The translations under genes were made by a program, and so were the position numbers. Below, one piece after another: positions 15,445 to 24,222 of a stretch of DNA of 64,000 bases (position 1 is the first letter of the stretch; the number at the start of each line of letters is the position of its first letter). Origin of the DNA: UBA11222 sp049323435 (lineage in GTDB: Bacteria > Pseudomonadota > Alphaproteobacteria > UBA11222); assembly GCA_049323435.1 (NCBI GenBank), contig JBMOMX010000038.1, forward strand, positions 1-64,000, in the 5' to 3' direction. The notes under the pieces are model-generated. The model saw only the letters and a list, made by a program, of their open reading frames with translations. It did no database searches and was not told the origin of the DNA.

Positions 15445-15889
15445 TGAACTGTATAACAAAGCCATTTTGAGCCTGGCCGGGAATATTGAACGCATTGGCC
15501 GGCTGGCGGATCCGGACGCCACGGTCTTTCTCGACAGCCCCCTGTGCGGCAGCCGCATAACCGTGGATATCAAGATGCGGGACGGGAAAGTCTGCGATTA
15601 TGCCGCTGAGGTAAAGGCTTGCGCCCTGGGCCAGGCCGCCTCCGCCATTATGGCCAAACATGTGATCGGTCAAAGCGGCCCGCAATTGCGCCAGGCGCAC
15701 GATGCCATGCGCGCCATGCTGAAACAGCATGCGCCGCCCCCCGAAGGCGAATGGCATGAACTGGAAGTGCTGCAACCGGTAGCCGATTACAAGGCGCGCC
15801 ACGGATCGGTCATGCTGCCCTTTGAGGCGGTGCTAAAGGCGATTGACGAGATTGCGGCCAAAACCGGTAAGGGACAGCTTGATGGATAA
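15437..15889 (+). CDS. NifU/IscU-like iron-sulfur cluster scaffold
   Basis: A 150-residue scaffold-type protein. Conserved cysteines are Cys37 (SPLCGSRI), Cys53 (KVCDYAAE) and Cys62 (KACALGQAA), placed as in the N-terminal scaffold domain. ATG at 15437 follows CAGGAGC. It overlaps sufE by eight bases upstream and yidD by eight bases downstream, so the three genes are likely translated together. The C-terminal part (HELEVLQPVADYKARHGS) is conserved among alphaproteobacterial homologues, in which the role in cluster assembly is inferred from the fold and neighbours. Confidence 0.85.
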   Translation: MVNELYNKAILSLAGNIERIGRLADPDATVFLDSPLCGSRITVDIKMRDGKVCDYAAEVKACALGQAASAIMAKHVIGQSGPQLRQAHDAMRAMLKQHAPPPEGEWHELEVLQPVADYKARHGSVMLPFEAVLKAIDEIAAKTGKGQLDG

Positions 15890-16172
15890 AATTCTTCTGT
15901 TCCTGATCCGGGTATATCAGCTTACTTTGTCGCCATTTCTGGGCAGCTCCTGCCGCTATCAGCCGACCTGTTCGCAATATGCGGCCATTGCCATCCGGCA
16001 ACATGGGGCATGGCCGGGAGGCTGGCTGGCGGTATCACGCATCTGCCGCTGCCATCCCTGGGGCGGACAGGGCGTAGATACGGTTCCAGAACGCCTTGAG
16101 ATGCGCTATGGACTGTTCAGCGCGTGGCGTTACGGGCGCTGGTCCAGCCGCAAAGATGATATTTCGAAGTGA
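15882..16172 (+). CDS. yidD: Membrane protein insertion factor YidD
   Basis: A 96-residue YidD protein, a membrane-associated helper of the YidC insertase. The signature GSSCRYQPTCSQYA (about residues 21-34) with its paired cysteines and RCHPWGGQGVDTVP are present. The N-terminal amphipathic helix KILLFLIRVYQ is typical. Its ATG at 15882 lies inside the end of the scaffold gene. The usual neighbours rpmH-rnpA are absent; the association with a Fe-S scaffold gene is common in alphaproteobacteria. It is eight bases before thrS. Confidence 0.93.
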   Translation: MDKILLFLIRVYQLTLSPFLGSSCRYQPTCSQYAAIAIRQHGAWPGGWLAVSRICRCHPWGGQGVDTVPERLEMRYGLFSAWRYGRWSSRKDDISK

Positions 16173-16179
16173 GAACGTG

Positions 16180-18132
16180 ATGATAAAAATTACCCTTCCC
16201 GATGGCGGACAGCGTGAATTTGCAGAGCCGCCAAGCGGGCTTGATCTGGCCCTGAACATTTCCAGATCACTGGCGAAAAAAGCCGTGGCCGTGCGCGTCG
16301 ATGGCGAGGTGAAAGACCTGTCCACAGTGATTGCGCGTGACGCCAGTGCCGCCATCCTGACTGCGGAAGATGCCGATGCGCTGGAAATCCTGCGCCATGA
16401 CTGCGCCCATGTGCTGGCCGAGGCGGTGAAGGAGCTTTACCCCGAAACCCAGATCACTATCGGCCCGGTGATCGAGCACGGTTTCTTTTACGATTTTGCC
16501 CGGCCCACGCCATTCAGCCTGGATGATATGGAAAAAATCGAGCAGCGCATGCGCGAGATTGTGGACCGCGATGAACCCATCACCCGCGAAGTGTGGGAGC
16601 GCGACAAGGCGGTGGCGTTTTTCCGTTCCATCGGCGAAGAATACAAGGCTGAAATCATCGCCGCGATCCCCGCAGATCAGCAGGTCAGCATTTACCGCCA
16701 GGGCCAATGGCAGGATTTATGCCGGGGGCCGCATCTGCCATCGACCGGCAAATTGGGCAAGGCGTTCAAGCTGACCAAGCTGGCGGGGGCCTATTGGCGC
16801 GGCGATTCCAATAATGAAATGCTGCAACGCATTTACGGCGTCTGTTTCGCCAGCGAGAAAGATCTGAAGGCGCATCTGCTGATGCTGGAGGAAGCGGAAA
16901 AGCGCGACCATCGCCGCCTGGGCCGCGAGCTGGACCTGTTCCATTTTCAGGAAGAAGGCCCGGGCGCGGTGTTCTGGCACCCCAAGGGCTGGTCATTATT
17001 CCGTACACTGATTGATTATATGCGCGAACGCCAGCGCCATGGCGGCTATGTTGAAGTGAACACGCCCGAACTGCTGGATGCGTCACTATGGGTGGCCTCG
17101 GGCCATGCCGAGAAATTTTCCGAGGAAATGTTTTCGGTGCACACGCCGGATGAACGGCATTTCTGCCTGAAGCCGATGAATTGCCCCGCCCATGTGCAGA
17201 TTTTCCGCCAGGGCATCAAAAGCTACCGCGACCTGCCGTTGCGCATGTCGGAATTCGGCAAATGCCATCGGTATGAGCCTTCCGGCGCGCTGCATGGGTT
17301 AATGCGGGTGCGCGCCTTTACCCAGGACGATGCGCATATTTTCTGCACTGAAGATCAGATCACCCAGGAGTGCGTGATTTTTACCAATCTGATTCTGGAA
17401 ACCTACCGCGACTTCGGTTTCGATCAGGTGCGGGTGAAGTTTTCCGACCGTCCGGAAAAGCGGGTGGGTTCGGATGAAGTGTGGGACAAGGCCGAGGCCG
17501 CGCTGCGTACCGCCATCGAGGCATCAGGCCTGGACTATGTAATGAACCCCGGCGAGGGCGCGTTCTATGGCCCGAAGCTGGAATTTGTACTGCGCGACGC
17601 CATTGGCCGCGATTGGCAATGCGGCACCATTCAGGTTGATCTGAATTTGCCGGGCCGCCTTGGCGCCAGCTTTGTCGGCGAGGATGGCCAGAAACACCCG
17701 CCCGTCATGCTGCACCGGGCGATGTTTGGTTCGCTGGAACGCTTTACCGGCATTCTGATCGAGCATCATGCCGGACGTTTCCCGCTATGGCTGGCGCCGG
17801 TGCAGGTGGTTGTGGCGACGATTACATCGGATGCGGATGAATACGCGAACGAGGTTGCGGCGGCTTTATTTTCACATGGAATACGTGTTGAGGCTGATCT
17901 GCGTAACGAAAAAATTAACTATAAAGTGCGAGAACATTCAGTGCGCAAAGTCCCTGTGCAACTGGTCGTGGGCAAACGCGAGGCGGAAGAGCGAACGGTT
18001 TCGGTGCGCCGGCTTGGCATGGCGCAGCAGCGTGTTGCAGCGCTGGATCACATTATAACAGAAATTGCGCATGAGATTGAAAGCCGCGCGCCGCTCATCA
18101 CCGATGCGAGCACTGTGGCGGCGGCGGAATAA
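16180..18132 (+). CDS. thrS: Threonyl-tRNA synthetase
   Basis: A 650-residue class-II synthetase that charges tRNA-Thr. Domain order is the N-terminal TGS domain (1-62), the SAD editing domain with HxxxH in HDCAHVLAEAV (about 71), the catalytic core with class-II motif 1 and the zinc site CPAH (about 336), and the C-terminal anticodon domain from about 535. ATG at 16180 is chosen because GAGAACGTG and the strand MIKITLPDGG fit the TGS start. Spacing from YidD is seven bases. The full length is normal. No attenuation leader or T-box was seen. Confidence 0.97.
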   Translation: MIKITLPDGGQREFAEPPSGLDLALNISRSLAKKAVAVRVDGEVKDLSTVIARDASAAILTAEDADALEILRHDCAHVLAEAVKELYPETQITIGPVIEHGFFYDFARPTPFSLDDMEKIEQRMREIVDRDEPITREVWERDKAVAFFRSIGEEYKAEIIAAIPADQQVSIYRQGQWQDLCRGPHLPSTGKLGKAFKLTKLAGAYWRGDSNNEMLQRIYGVCFASEKDLKAHLLMLEEAEKRDHRRLGRELDLFHFQEEGPGAVFWHPKGWSLFRTLIDYMRERQRHGGYVEVNTPELLDASLWVASGHAEKFSEEMFSVHTPDERHFCLKPMNCPAHVQIFRQGIKSYRDLPLRMSEFGKCHRYEPSGALHGLMRVRAFTQDDAHIFCTEDQITQECVIFTNLILETYRDFGFDQVRVKFSDRPEKRVGSDEVWDKAEAALRTAIEASGLDYVMNPGEGAFYGPKLEFVLRDAIGRDWQCGTIQVDLNLPGRLGASFVGEDGQKHPPVMLHRAMFGSLERFTGILIEHHAGRFPLWLAPVQVVVATITSDADEYANEVAAALFSHGIRVEADLRNEKINYKVREHSVRKVPVQLVVGKREAEERTVSVRRLGMAQQRVAALDHIITEIAHEIESRAPLITDASTVAAAE

Positions 18133-18153
18133 ATTCCAGGGGGAAGCAGCATT

Positions 18154-18753
18154 ATGGCCCAACTAGAATTCTTTTTTGATTGTTCCAGCCCGTGGACCTA
18201 TCTGGCGTTCAGCCGTATTGAGGCGCTGGCGGCGCGCACCGGAACACAGATTGAGTGGCGGCCCATTCTGGTTGGCGGCGTGTTCAATAAGGTGAATATG
18301 GAACTGTATGAAATGCGCGCCAATCCGCACCCGGTAAAGTCCAAATATTCCACCAAGGATTTGCAGGACTGGGCGCGGTTCTGCGGTATTAAAATCGGCT
18401 GGCCGAAAGTCTTTCCCGTGAACGCGGTTGCGTGCATGCGCGGCGCGCTGGTGGCGCAAGACGAAGGCGTTCTGCCCGCCTATGCCTGGGCCTGTTTCGA
18501 AACCTATTGGGGTGATCTCAAAGATATATCGCAGCCGGAAATCCTGACCGGAATCTGCGCGCGCGCTGGGCTGAAACCCGATGATTTTTTCCGCCGCATT
18601 CAGGAAGCCGGCGTAAAAGACCGGTTGCGCGCCAATACGGATGAACTGATTGCGCGCGGCGGTTTTGGTTCGCCCACCATGTTCGTCAATGGCGATGACA
18701 TGTATTTCGGCAATGACCGCCTGCCCCTGGTCGAGGCGGCGCTGATGCGCTAG
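18154..18753 (+). CDS. 2-hydroxychromene-2-carboxylate isomerase (DsbA/kappa-GST fold)
   Basis: A 199-residue protein of the HCCA isomerase family, glutathione-dependent enzymes first known from naphthalene breakdown. The N-terminus reads FFFDCSSPWTYLAF, with Ser at the glutathione-activating position (residue 11-12). The DsbA-like insertion and the C-terminal GFGSPTMFVNGDDMYFGNDRL are clear. Many homologues have no naphthalene link, so the reaction is uncertain; the nearby catabolic region makes an aromatic role possible. It begins 21 bases after thrS, with GGGGGAAGC before the ATG. Confidence 0.9.
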   Translation: MAQLEFFFDCSSPWTYLAFSRIEALAARTGTQIEWRPILVGGVFNKVNMELYEMRANPHPVKSKYSTKDLQDWARFCGIKIGWPKVFPVNAVACMRGALVAQDEGVLPAYAWACFETYWGDLKDISQPEILTGICARAGLKPDDFFRRIQEAGVKDRLRANTDELIARGGFGSPTMFVNGDDMYFGNDRLPLVEAALMR

Positions 18754-18791
18754 CCTGCTGCCGATGATCACTGGAAACGGGGGGCGGACAT

Positions 18792-19796
18792 ATGAAGTGG
18801 CTTAAATGGGGTGGCGGCATTCTGGCCATGCTGATCATGCTGGGGGCCGGTGCGGGCGCATGGATGTATCATGACCGCCCTTCCCTGCAAGCCTATGCGG
18901 ACATGCATATGTTGCAGGCCGCGGCCGCGCCGGGCGAGGTCCGGGTAAAATTTCTGGGCGTCGCCACCATCCTGATTGAGGATGGCGAGACCGCCATTCT
19001 GACCGATGGGTTTTTCTCGCGGCCCGGCATTGCGCAAATATTCTCGGGCAAAGTCGCGCCTGATATCAACGCCATCGATGCAGGCATGAAACGGGCGGGC
19101 ATTGAAAAGCTTTCCGCCATCATCCCGGTCCATTCGCATTATGATCATGCGATGGACGCGCCCGAAGTGGCCAGGCGCACCGGGGCGATGCTGATCGGGT
19201 CGGAATCGACCGCCAATATCGGACGCGGCTGGGGCTTGCCGGAATCGCAAATCCGAATAGCCAATACCGGCGAGGAAATACAGTTTGGCCGCTTTACGGT
19301 GACACTGTTACCCTCGCGCCATGCGCCCACCGGTTTTACCGGTGGCGAGATCCGCAGCCCGTTAAAACCCCCTGCCGGGGTGGGCGATTATCTGGAAGGG
19401 GCAAGCTACGCCATTGTCATCCGGCATGGCGATAAAACGCTGCTGATCAATGGCAGCGCCGGATTTGAACCCGGCGCATTGAAAGATGTGCGCGCCGATG
19501 TGGTGATGCTGGGTACGGGCGGGATTGGCAATTTTGGCGCAGCGCATGAAAACGCCTATTGGGACGAAGTGGTAAAAAATGTTGGCGCCAAAAGGGCAAT
19601 CGCCATTCATTGGGATGATTTTATGACCGTGGCGGCGGGAGAGCCCATGGCCCCCGCCTCACGCCTGGTGGCGAGAATGCTGCTGGGTGATTTCAGCCAG
19701 ATGATTCGTCAGCTGAAGGAATATGGCGAACGCGATCAGGTTGATGTGCGCCTGCCGCTGGATGGCCAGCCGATGAATGTCTGGGAAGGCTTGTAG
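18792..19796 (+). CDS. Membrane-anchored MBL-fold hydrolase
   Basis: A 334-residue metallo-beta-lactamase-fold enzyme with an N-terminal hydrophobic anchor or uncleaved signal (residues 5-26, LKWGGGILAMLIML). The zinc motif HSHYDHAMD is at 114-122. Later metal residues are in SRHAPT and IHWDDF. It resembles the other MBL gene at 1843 only in the core motif, so they are not close paralogues. ATG at 18792 follows GGGGCGGAC. A perfect palindrome between this and the convergent gene probably terminates both. Substrate unknown. Confidence 0.88.
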   Translation: MKWLKWGGGILAMLIMLGAGAGAWMYHDRPSLQAYADMHMLQAAAAPGEVRVKFLGVATILIEDGETAILTDGFFSRPGIAQIFSGKVAPDINAIDAGMKRAGIEKLSAIIPVHSHYDHAMDAPEVARRTGAMLIGSESTANIGRGWGLPESQIRIANTGEEIQFGRFTVTLLPSRHAPTGFTGGEIRSPLKPPAGVGDYLEGASYAIVIRHGDKTLLINGSAGFEPGALKDVRADVVMLGTGGIGNFGAAHENAYWDEVVKNVGAKRAIAIHWDDFMTVAAGEPMAPASRLVARMLLGDFSQMIRQLKEYGERDQVDVRLPLDGQPMNVWEGL

Positions 19797-19801
19797 CAAC
19801 C

Positions 19802-19847
19802 GCGGCGATAGTCTGTAGACTGATGACAAACCAGAGACTATCGCCGC
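19802..19847. terminator. Bidirectional terminator-like palindrome
   Basis: GCGGCGATAGTCT (19802-19814) and AGACTATCGCCGC (19835-19847) are perfect 13-base arms around a 20-base loop between the convergent genes ending at 19796 and 19852. No long U run follows on either strand (AGTTTCAT on the plus strand), so it may act with or without Rho. Confidence 0.6.
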
Positions 19848-19851
19848 AGTT

Positions 19852-22041
19852 TCATGCCGCCTGTTTTTTCGGATCGAAGCGGCCGTAGAAGCTGTCGCCT
19901 TTGGCGGCCATATCGCGCAGCAGCTTGTTGGGCGCAAACCGCTCGCCATAGGCCTGGGCCATGCGGTCGCATTCGCGCACAAAATCCGCAGCACCTATGG
20001 CGTCGATCAGCGACAGCGGCCCGCCGGTATAGGGCGCAAAGCCCCAGCCCTGAATGGCGCCGACATCGCCGTCGCGCACATCGGTCAGCACGCCTTCTTC
20101 AAAGCAGCGCGCCGCGTCCAGCGCCTGCACATACAGGAAGCGTTTTTTCAACTCGTTCACATCGGGCTGTAGGGCTGCGGGTTTCACCAATTGTGCAATG
20201 CCGGGCCACAATTTCTTTTTTCCGCCCTCGGGGTAATCATACCAGCCCTTGCGGTTTTTCTTGCCGAGCCGCCCCTGTTTAACGACCATTTCATCCAGCA
20301 CTGCGTCCACCGGGCTGGGCTTATAGGCCGCACCCAGATCCTTTCTGGTTTGATCCATGATATGAAAGGTCAGTTCCAGGCTGACCTCATCATTCACCGC
20401 CAGCGGCCCAACCGGCATACCGGCCATTTTCCCGGCATTTTCGACCAAAGCGGGCGCAACGCCTTCCGAAAGCATGGCGATGCCTTCATTGACATAGGTG
20501 CTGAACACGCGGCTGGTGTAAAAGCCGCGGCTGTCATTCACGACAATCGGCGTCTTTTTAATCTTGCGCACATAGTCGATCGCCACGGCAAGGGCGGCCT
20601 GTGAGGTTTTCTTGCCCATAATGATTTCCACCAGCCCCATCCGGTCCACCGGCGAGAAAAAATGAATGCCGATAAACTGATCCGGCCGGGATGATTTTTC
20701 CGCCAGCCCGGTAATCGGTAAAGTGGAGGTGTTGGAGGCGAAAATAGAAGCTTTCGGCATGGCGGCCTCGGCCCGGGCGGTGACGCCCGCTTTGACCTCG
20801 CGGTCCTCGAACACCGCCTCGATCACCAGATCCACATCGGCCAGCGCCGCATAATCCGTACCCGGAACAATACGCGCCAGCACCGCGTCTTTTTCCGCCG
20901 CCGTCGCCTTGCCTTTTTCCACCGCCTTGCCCAGCAGATTTTCCGAATAGCCCTTGCCCCTGGCGGCGTTTTCCAGGCTGCTGTCGATCAGCGCCACCTG
21001 GATGCCCGCCAGCGCCGAAACATAGGCAATGCCGGAACCCATCATGCCCGCGCCCAGCACGGCGATTTTATTGCATTCGGATTTCGCTGCTTCTTTCGGA
21101 CGGCGCGCGCCCTTGGCCAGTTCGCCGCTGGAGATAAACAGCGAGCGCACCATGGCGTTGGCGCTGGGATGCAGGAACAGATTGACCGCCAGCCGGGTTT
21201 CGATACGCAGCGCGGCGTCCATCGGCACCTGAATGCCCTCATAAACGCAGGACAGAATCGCCTCCAGCGCCGGGTAATTGCCATAGGTGGATTTGCGCGT
21301 GTTGGCGATGGCCATGGCGAACATTTCCTGCGCCGGGCCGCCATCAAACGGGCCGCCGCCAGGAATTTTATAATTCTTTTTGTCCCAGGGCTGCACCGGA
21401 TCGGGGCTTTCCTTCAGCCAGCGTTTGGCCTCTTTCACAATCTCGTTCGCAGGCGCGAGCTTGTGCACAATGCCCAGTTTCAGCGCCTGTTGCGGGCCAA
21501 CCGGCTCGCCCTGCAACAGCATGGGCAGCGCGGCGGGAATGCCGATCAGGCGCGGCAGGCGCTGGGTGCCGCCGCCGCCCGGCAGCAGGCCGATTTTCGA
21601 TTCCGGCAGGCCGATCTGAATGGCCGGATTATCGGCGCAGACCCGGTAATGGCAGCCCAGCGGAATTTCCAGCCCGCCGCCCAGCGCAATGCCGTTAATC
21701 GCAGCCGCCACCGGCTTGCCGCAGGTTTCCAGTTTGCGCAAGAGGCCGCTAAAGCCGATGATCGGGCTGGCATAAAGCGCCTCGACCCGCTGTTCATGGC
21801 TTTTCTTGCCGTCATTGGCGGTGACATCCTGCACCAGCATCAGATCGGCGCCCGCAAGAAATGAATCCTTGCCGCTGGTGATGACCACGCCCTTGATGGC
21901 AACGTCGCTTTTGATGCGGTCGATACAGGCGGCAAATTCCGCCAGCGATTCCGTGGACAGCACATTCATGGCCCGCCCCGGCATGTCCCAAATGATGGTG
22001 GCGATGCCGTCGCTGTCCACATCCATTTTCATCTGTTGCAT
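19852..22041 (-). CDS. Fatty-acid oxidation bifunctional protein: enoyl-CoA hydratase / 3-hydroxyacyl-CoA dehydrogenase
   Basis: A 729-residue FadB/FadJ-type enzyme of beta-oxidation. Residues 1-190 are a crotonase domain with GGGLEIPLG and the catalytic Glu region LPESKIGLLPGGGGTQRL. The NAD-binding dehydrogenase domain starts near 325 with GAGMMGSGIAYVSALAG, followed by the 3HCDH C-terminal domains; NTSTLPIT and IHFFSPVDRM are also visible. It is 33 bases downstream of nothing on its own strand: the cupin and thiolase genes lie upstream in the same direction, 191 bases away, with a repeat core between. The partner thiolase is presumably the gene at 22874. Confidence 0.93.
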   Translation of the reverse strand: MQQMKMDVDSDGIATIIWDMPGRAMNVLSTESLAEFAACIDRIKSDVAIKGVVITSGKDSFLAGADLMLVQDVTANDGKKSHEQRVEALYASPIIGFSGLLRKLETCGKPVAAAINGIALGGGLEIPLGCHYRVCADNPAIQIGLPESKIGLLPGGGGTQRLPRLIGIPAALPMLLQGEPVGPQQALKLGIVHKLAPANEIVKEAKRWLKESPDPVQPWDKKNYKIPGGGPFDGGPAQEMFAMAIANTRKSTYGNYPALEAILSCVYEGIQVPMDAALRIETRLAVNLFLHPSANAMVRSLFISSGELAKGARRPKEAAKSECNKIAVLGAGMMGSGIAYVSALAGIQVALIDSSLENAARGKGYSENLLGKAVEKGKATAAEKDAVLARIVPGTDYAALADVDLVIEAVFEDREVKAGVTARAEAAMPKASIFASNTSTLPITGLAEKSSRPDQFIGIHFFSPVDRMGLVEIIMGKKTSQAALAVAIDYVRKIKKTPIVVNDSRGFYTSRVFSTYVNEGIAMLSEGVAPALVENAGKMAGMPVGPLAVNDEVSLELTFHIMDQTRKDLGAAYKPSPVDAVLDEMVVKQGRLGKKNRKGWYDYPEGGKKKLWPGIAQLVKPAALQPDVNELKKRFLYVQALDAARCFEEGVLTDVRDGDVGAIQGWGFAPYTGGPLSLIDAIGAADFVRECDRMAQAYGERFAPNKLLRDMAAKGDSFYGRFDPKKQAA

Positions 22042-22100
22042 CTGTCTCTCCCTACGGTGCTGGTTAATTTTTTAGACCGGAAGCCACCCCAATTTCGGCC

Positions 22101-22189
22101 TGTCACCCCGCACATGTTGCGGGGTCCAGAGCCACACATGAAGGCCGTGCTGTTTCGCTCCTGGACCCCGGAATAAATCCGGGGTGACA
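22101..22189 (+). repeat. GTCACC-type hairpin repeat core, no obvious ends
   Basis: An 89-base core, the same length as the copy at 39752-39840. It has two hairpins, CCCCGCA-catgt-TGCGGGG and ACCCCGG-aataaat-CCGGGGT, enclosed by TGTCACCCCG and CGGGGTGACA. Unlike the 6319 and 39721 copies, the flanks show at most a weak trace of terminal repeats (TTTTTTAGACCGG at 22068-22080). It sits between the cupin and the FadB-like gene. Confidence 0.7.
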
Positions 22190-22232
22190 CACGGTTTGGG
22201 AAAATCGCCTTTTCCTAACTCACAATCTCCCA

Positions 22233-22703
22233 TCAATATTCCGTATACGGAATACCTGCCTTATTGGTAAAAGAGCCAAATTTTCCGATACGCATGCCGC
22301 GCATATCAATATCCGGATATTCAATCAAATCACTGTGTGAACGGGTGCCAATCTCAAGAAATACCGCGTCAGCATCACCTTTGTTTGTCAGACTATGACC
22401 GTCCGCCACCCCGGCTGGAAAACCGGCAGCCTCGCCCGGTCGCAATATTTCTTCGCCCGCATTCGTGGTTAGCGTCACCTCGCCTTCCAATACATAGATG
22501 AATTCATCCTCCGTCAAATGCCAGTGCCGCAGCGAGGTTCCCGCGCCCTTGGGCAGCCGGGTTAATCGCACCCCAAATTGCGTCAAGCCTGCTGCATCGC
22601 CCAACGCCTGACGTGTGCGGTTACTACCCATAATATGCCTGAACTTTGCCGGATAGTTGCTGCTGGTTACGCCCGGAACCTTGGCAATGTCGATTTTTGG
22701 CAT
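22233..22703 (-). CDS. Cupin-domain protein
   Basis: A 156-residue single-domain cupin. The metal motif is visible in LRHWHLTEDEFIYVLEGEVTLTT: two His with a Glu, as in the first cupin motif, and the second motif is PAGVADGHSLTNKG. It has no signal peptide. Cupins of this size include dioxygenases, isomerases and small sensors, so no function is assigned. The ATG at 22703 follows GAAGGATTTG. It lies between the thiolase and FadB-like genes on the same strand, separated from the thiolase by the repeat at 22756-22862. Confidence 0.85.
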   Translation of the reverse strand: MPKIDIAKVPGVTSSNYPAKFRHIMGSNRTRQALGDAAGLTQFGVRLTRLPKGAGTSLRHWHLTEDEFIYVLEGEVTLTTNAGEEILRPGEAAGFPAGVADGHSLTNKGDADAVFLEIGTRSHSDLIEYPDIDMRGMRIGKFGSFTNKAGIPYTEY

Positions 22704-22755
22704 TCAAATCCTTCTTTACTGAATATAAAAACGTCAAACACAACTGCTGCTAATT

Positions 22756-22862
22756 CCCTCCCCCTGCAAGGGGGAGGGTTAGGGAGGGGGTTTGCGTTTT
22801 GCGATATCGCGCAACTTGTTCGCCGCTGGACCCCCACCCGGCCTCCCCCTTTCAGGGGGAGG
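22756..22862 (+). repeat. C-rich paired hairpin repeat, module order 1-2
   Basis: Module 1, CCCTCCCCCTGCAAGGGGG and following GGGTTAGGGAGGGGG, is at 22756-22790. Module 2, ACCCCCACCCGG followed by CCTCCCCCTTTCAGGGGG, is at 22829-22862. Between them are 38 unrelated bases. The copy at 32101-32195 has the same modules in the opposite order, so the two are circularly permuted relative to each other. Confidence 0.65.
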
Positions 22863-22873
22863 TGCAGATTTCC

Positions 22874-24082
22874 TCACACTCGCTCAATAATCGTGGCGGT
22901 CCCCATGCCGGCACCGACACAGAGCGTGATCAGCGCGGTGGAAAGATTGCGCCGCTCCAGCTCGTCGAGCACGGTGCCAAGGATCATCGCGCCGGTCGCG
23001 CCGAGCGGATGGCCCATGGCGATGGCGCCGCCATTCACATTCATTTTCGAATGATCGATGTTGAGCTGATCCATCATGCGCAGCACCACCGAGGCGAAGG
23101 CCTCGTTCAGTTCAAACAGGTCAATGTCGGCAACCGTCATGCCGGCGCGTTTCAGCACTTTCTCGGTGACCAGCGCCGGGCCGGTGAGCATGATGCACGG
23201 CTCCGAGCCGATCGAGCCGAAGGCGCGGATGCGGGCGCGCGGCTTGAGGCCCATGGCGTTGCCCGCCTCGCGCGTGCCGAGCAGCACGCCCGCCGCGCCA
23301 TCGACGATGCCGCTGCTATTGCCGCCATGATGCACATGGTTCATTTCCTCGACATCGGGATAACGCTGCATCGCCACCGCGTCAAAGCCGCCCATTTCGC
23401 CCATCATGACAAATGACGGCTCCAGCGACGCCATCTGCTGCATGGTCGAGCCGGGGCGCATATGTTCGTCATGATCCAGAATGATGCGGCCATTAATGTC
23501 CTTCACCGGGATCACGGATTTTTTGAAATAGCCATTGTCCCAGGCATGTTTGGCGCGGCGCTGGCTTTCCACCGCGTAAGAATCCACGTCGGCGCGGCTG
23601 AACCCGTCGCGCGTCGCGATCAGATCGGCGCCGATGCCCTGCGGCGCGAAATAGCTTTTGAAGGCAATCGCCGGATCGGTGGACCAGGCGCCGCCGCCCG
23701 CCCCCATGGGCACGCGGCTCATGCTTTCGACGCCGCCGCCAATGGTCATGTCGGATTGCCCGGACATGATCTGCGCCGCCGCCATATTCACCGCCTCCAG
23801 CCCCGAGGCGCAGAAACGGTTGATCTGCACGCCCGCCACGCTTTCGGCATAATCGGCGTTCAACACCGCGATGCGGGCAATATCCGCGCCCTGTTCGCGC
23901 ACCGGCTCGACACAGCCCAGGATCACATCATCGACCTTGCTCGTATCCAGATTATTGCGGTCGCGCAGCGCCTTTAACACCTGGGTCGCCAGTTCCAGCG
24001 ATGGCACCTCATGCAGGCTGCCGCTGGTTTTGCCCTTGCCGCGCGGCGTGCGCACAGCGTCATACACAAAGCAGTCAGTCAT
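22874..24082 (-). CDS. Acetyl-CoA acyltransferase (thiolase)
   Basis: A 402-residue thiolase II-fold enzyme that cleaves 3-ketoacyl-CoA in beta-oxidation. The nucleophile is Cys91 in NRFCASGLEA. The other family blocks are present: the His loop GGAIAMGHPLGATGA near the C-terminus and the second active cysteine in CVGAGMG. With the FadB-like gene downstream it makes a complete hydratase-dehydrogenase-thiolase set. The ATG at 24082 follows GGAGAAAG. It is divergent from the TauD-like gene. Confidence 0.93.
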   Translation of the reverse strand: MTDCFVYDAVRTPRGKGKTSGSLHEVPSLELATQVLKALRDRNNLDTSKVDDVILGCVEPVREQGADIARIAVLNADYAESVAGVQINRFCASGLEAVNMAAAQIMSGQSDMTIGGGVESMSRVPMGAGGGAWSTDPAIAFKSYFAPQGIGADLIATRDGFSRADVDSYAVESQRRAKHAWDNGYFKKSVIPVKDINGRIILDHDEHMRPGSTMQQMASLEPSFVMMGEMGGFDAVAMQRYPDVEEMNHVHHGGNSSGIVDGAAGVLLGTREAGNAMGLKPRARIRAFGSIGSEPCIMLTGPALVTEKVLKRAGMTVADIDLFELNEAFASVVLRMMDQLNIDHSKMNVNGGAIAMGHPLGATGAMILGTVLDELERRNLSTALITLCVGAGMGTATIIERV

Positions 24083-24151
24083 GAGCTTTCTCCCTGGATA
24101 AACGGTTATTTTGCCGATTTAAGCATAAAACCCGCGGCTTTGCAGCCCCTA

Positions 24152-24180
24152 TTGCGGGAAATCGCGCTTGGGCATAGACT
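24152..24180 (+). promoter_or_regulatory. Sigma-70-type promoter candidate before the TauD-like gene
   Basis: TTGCGG at 24152-24157 and TAGACT at 24175-24180 are 17 bases apart. Both boxes are imperfect. The TauD-like ATG at 24223 is about 40 bases downstream of the minus-10 box. Confidence 0.35.
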
Positions 24181-24222
24181 GATAAAAACAGGCTTGGGAA
24201 AACAACTGGCTGGAGGAACATC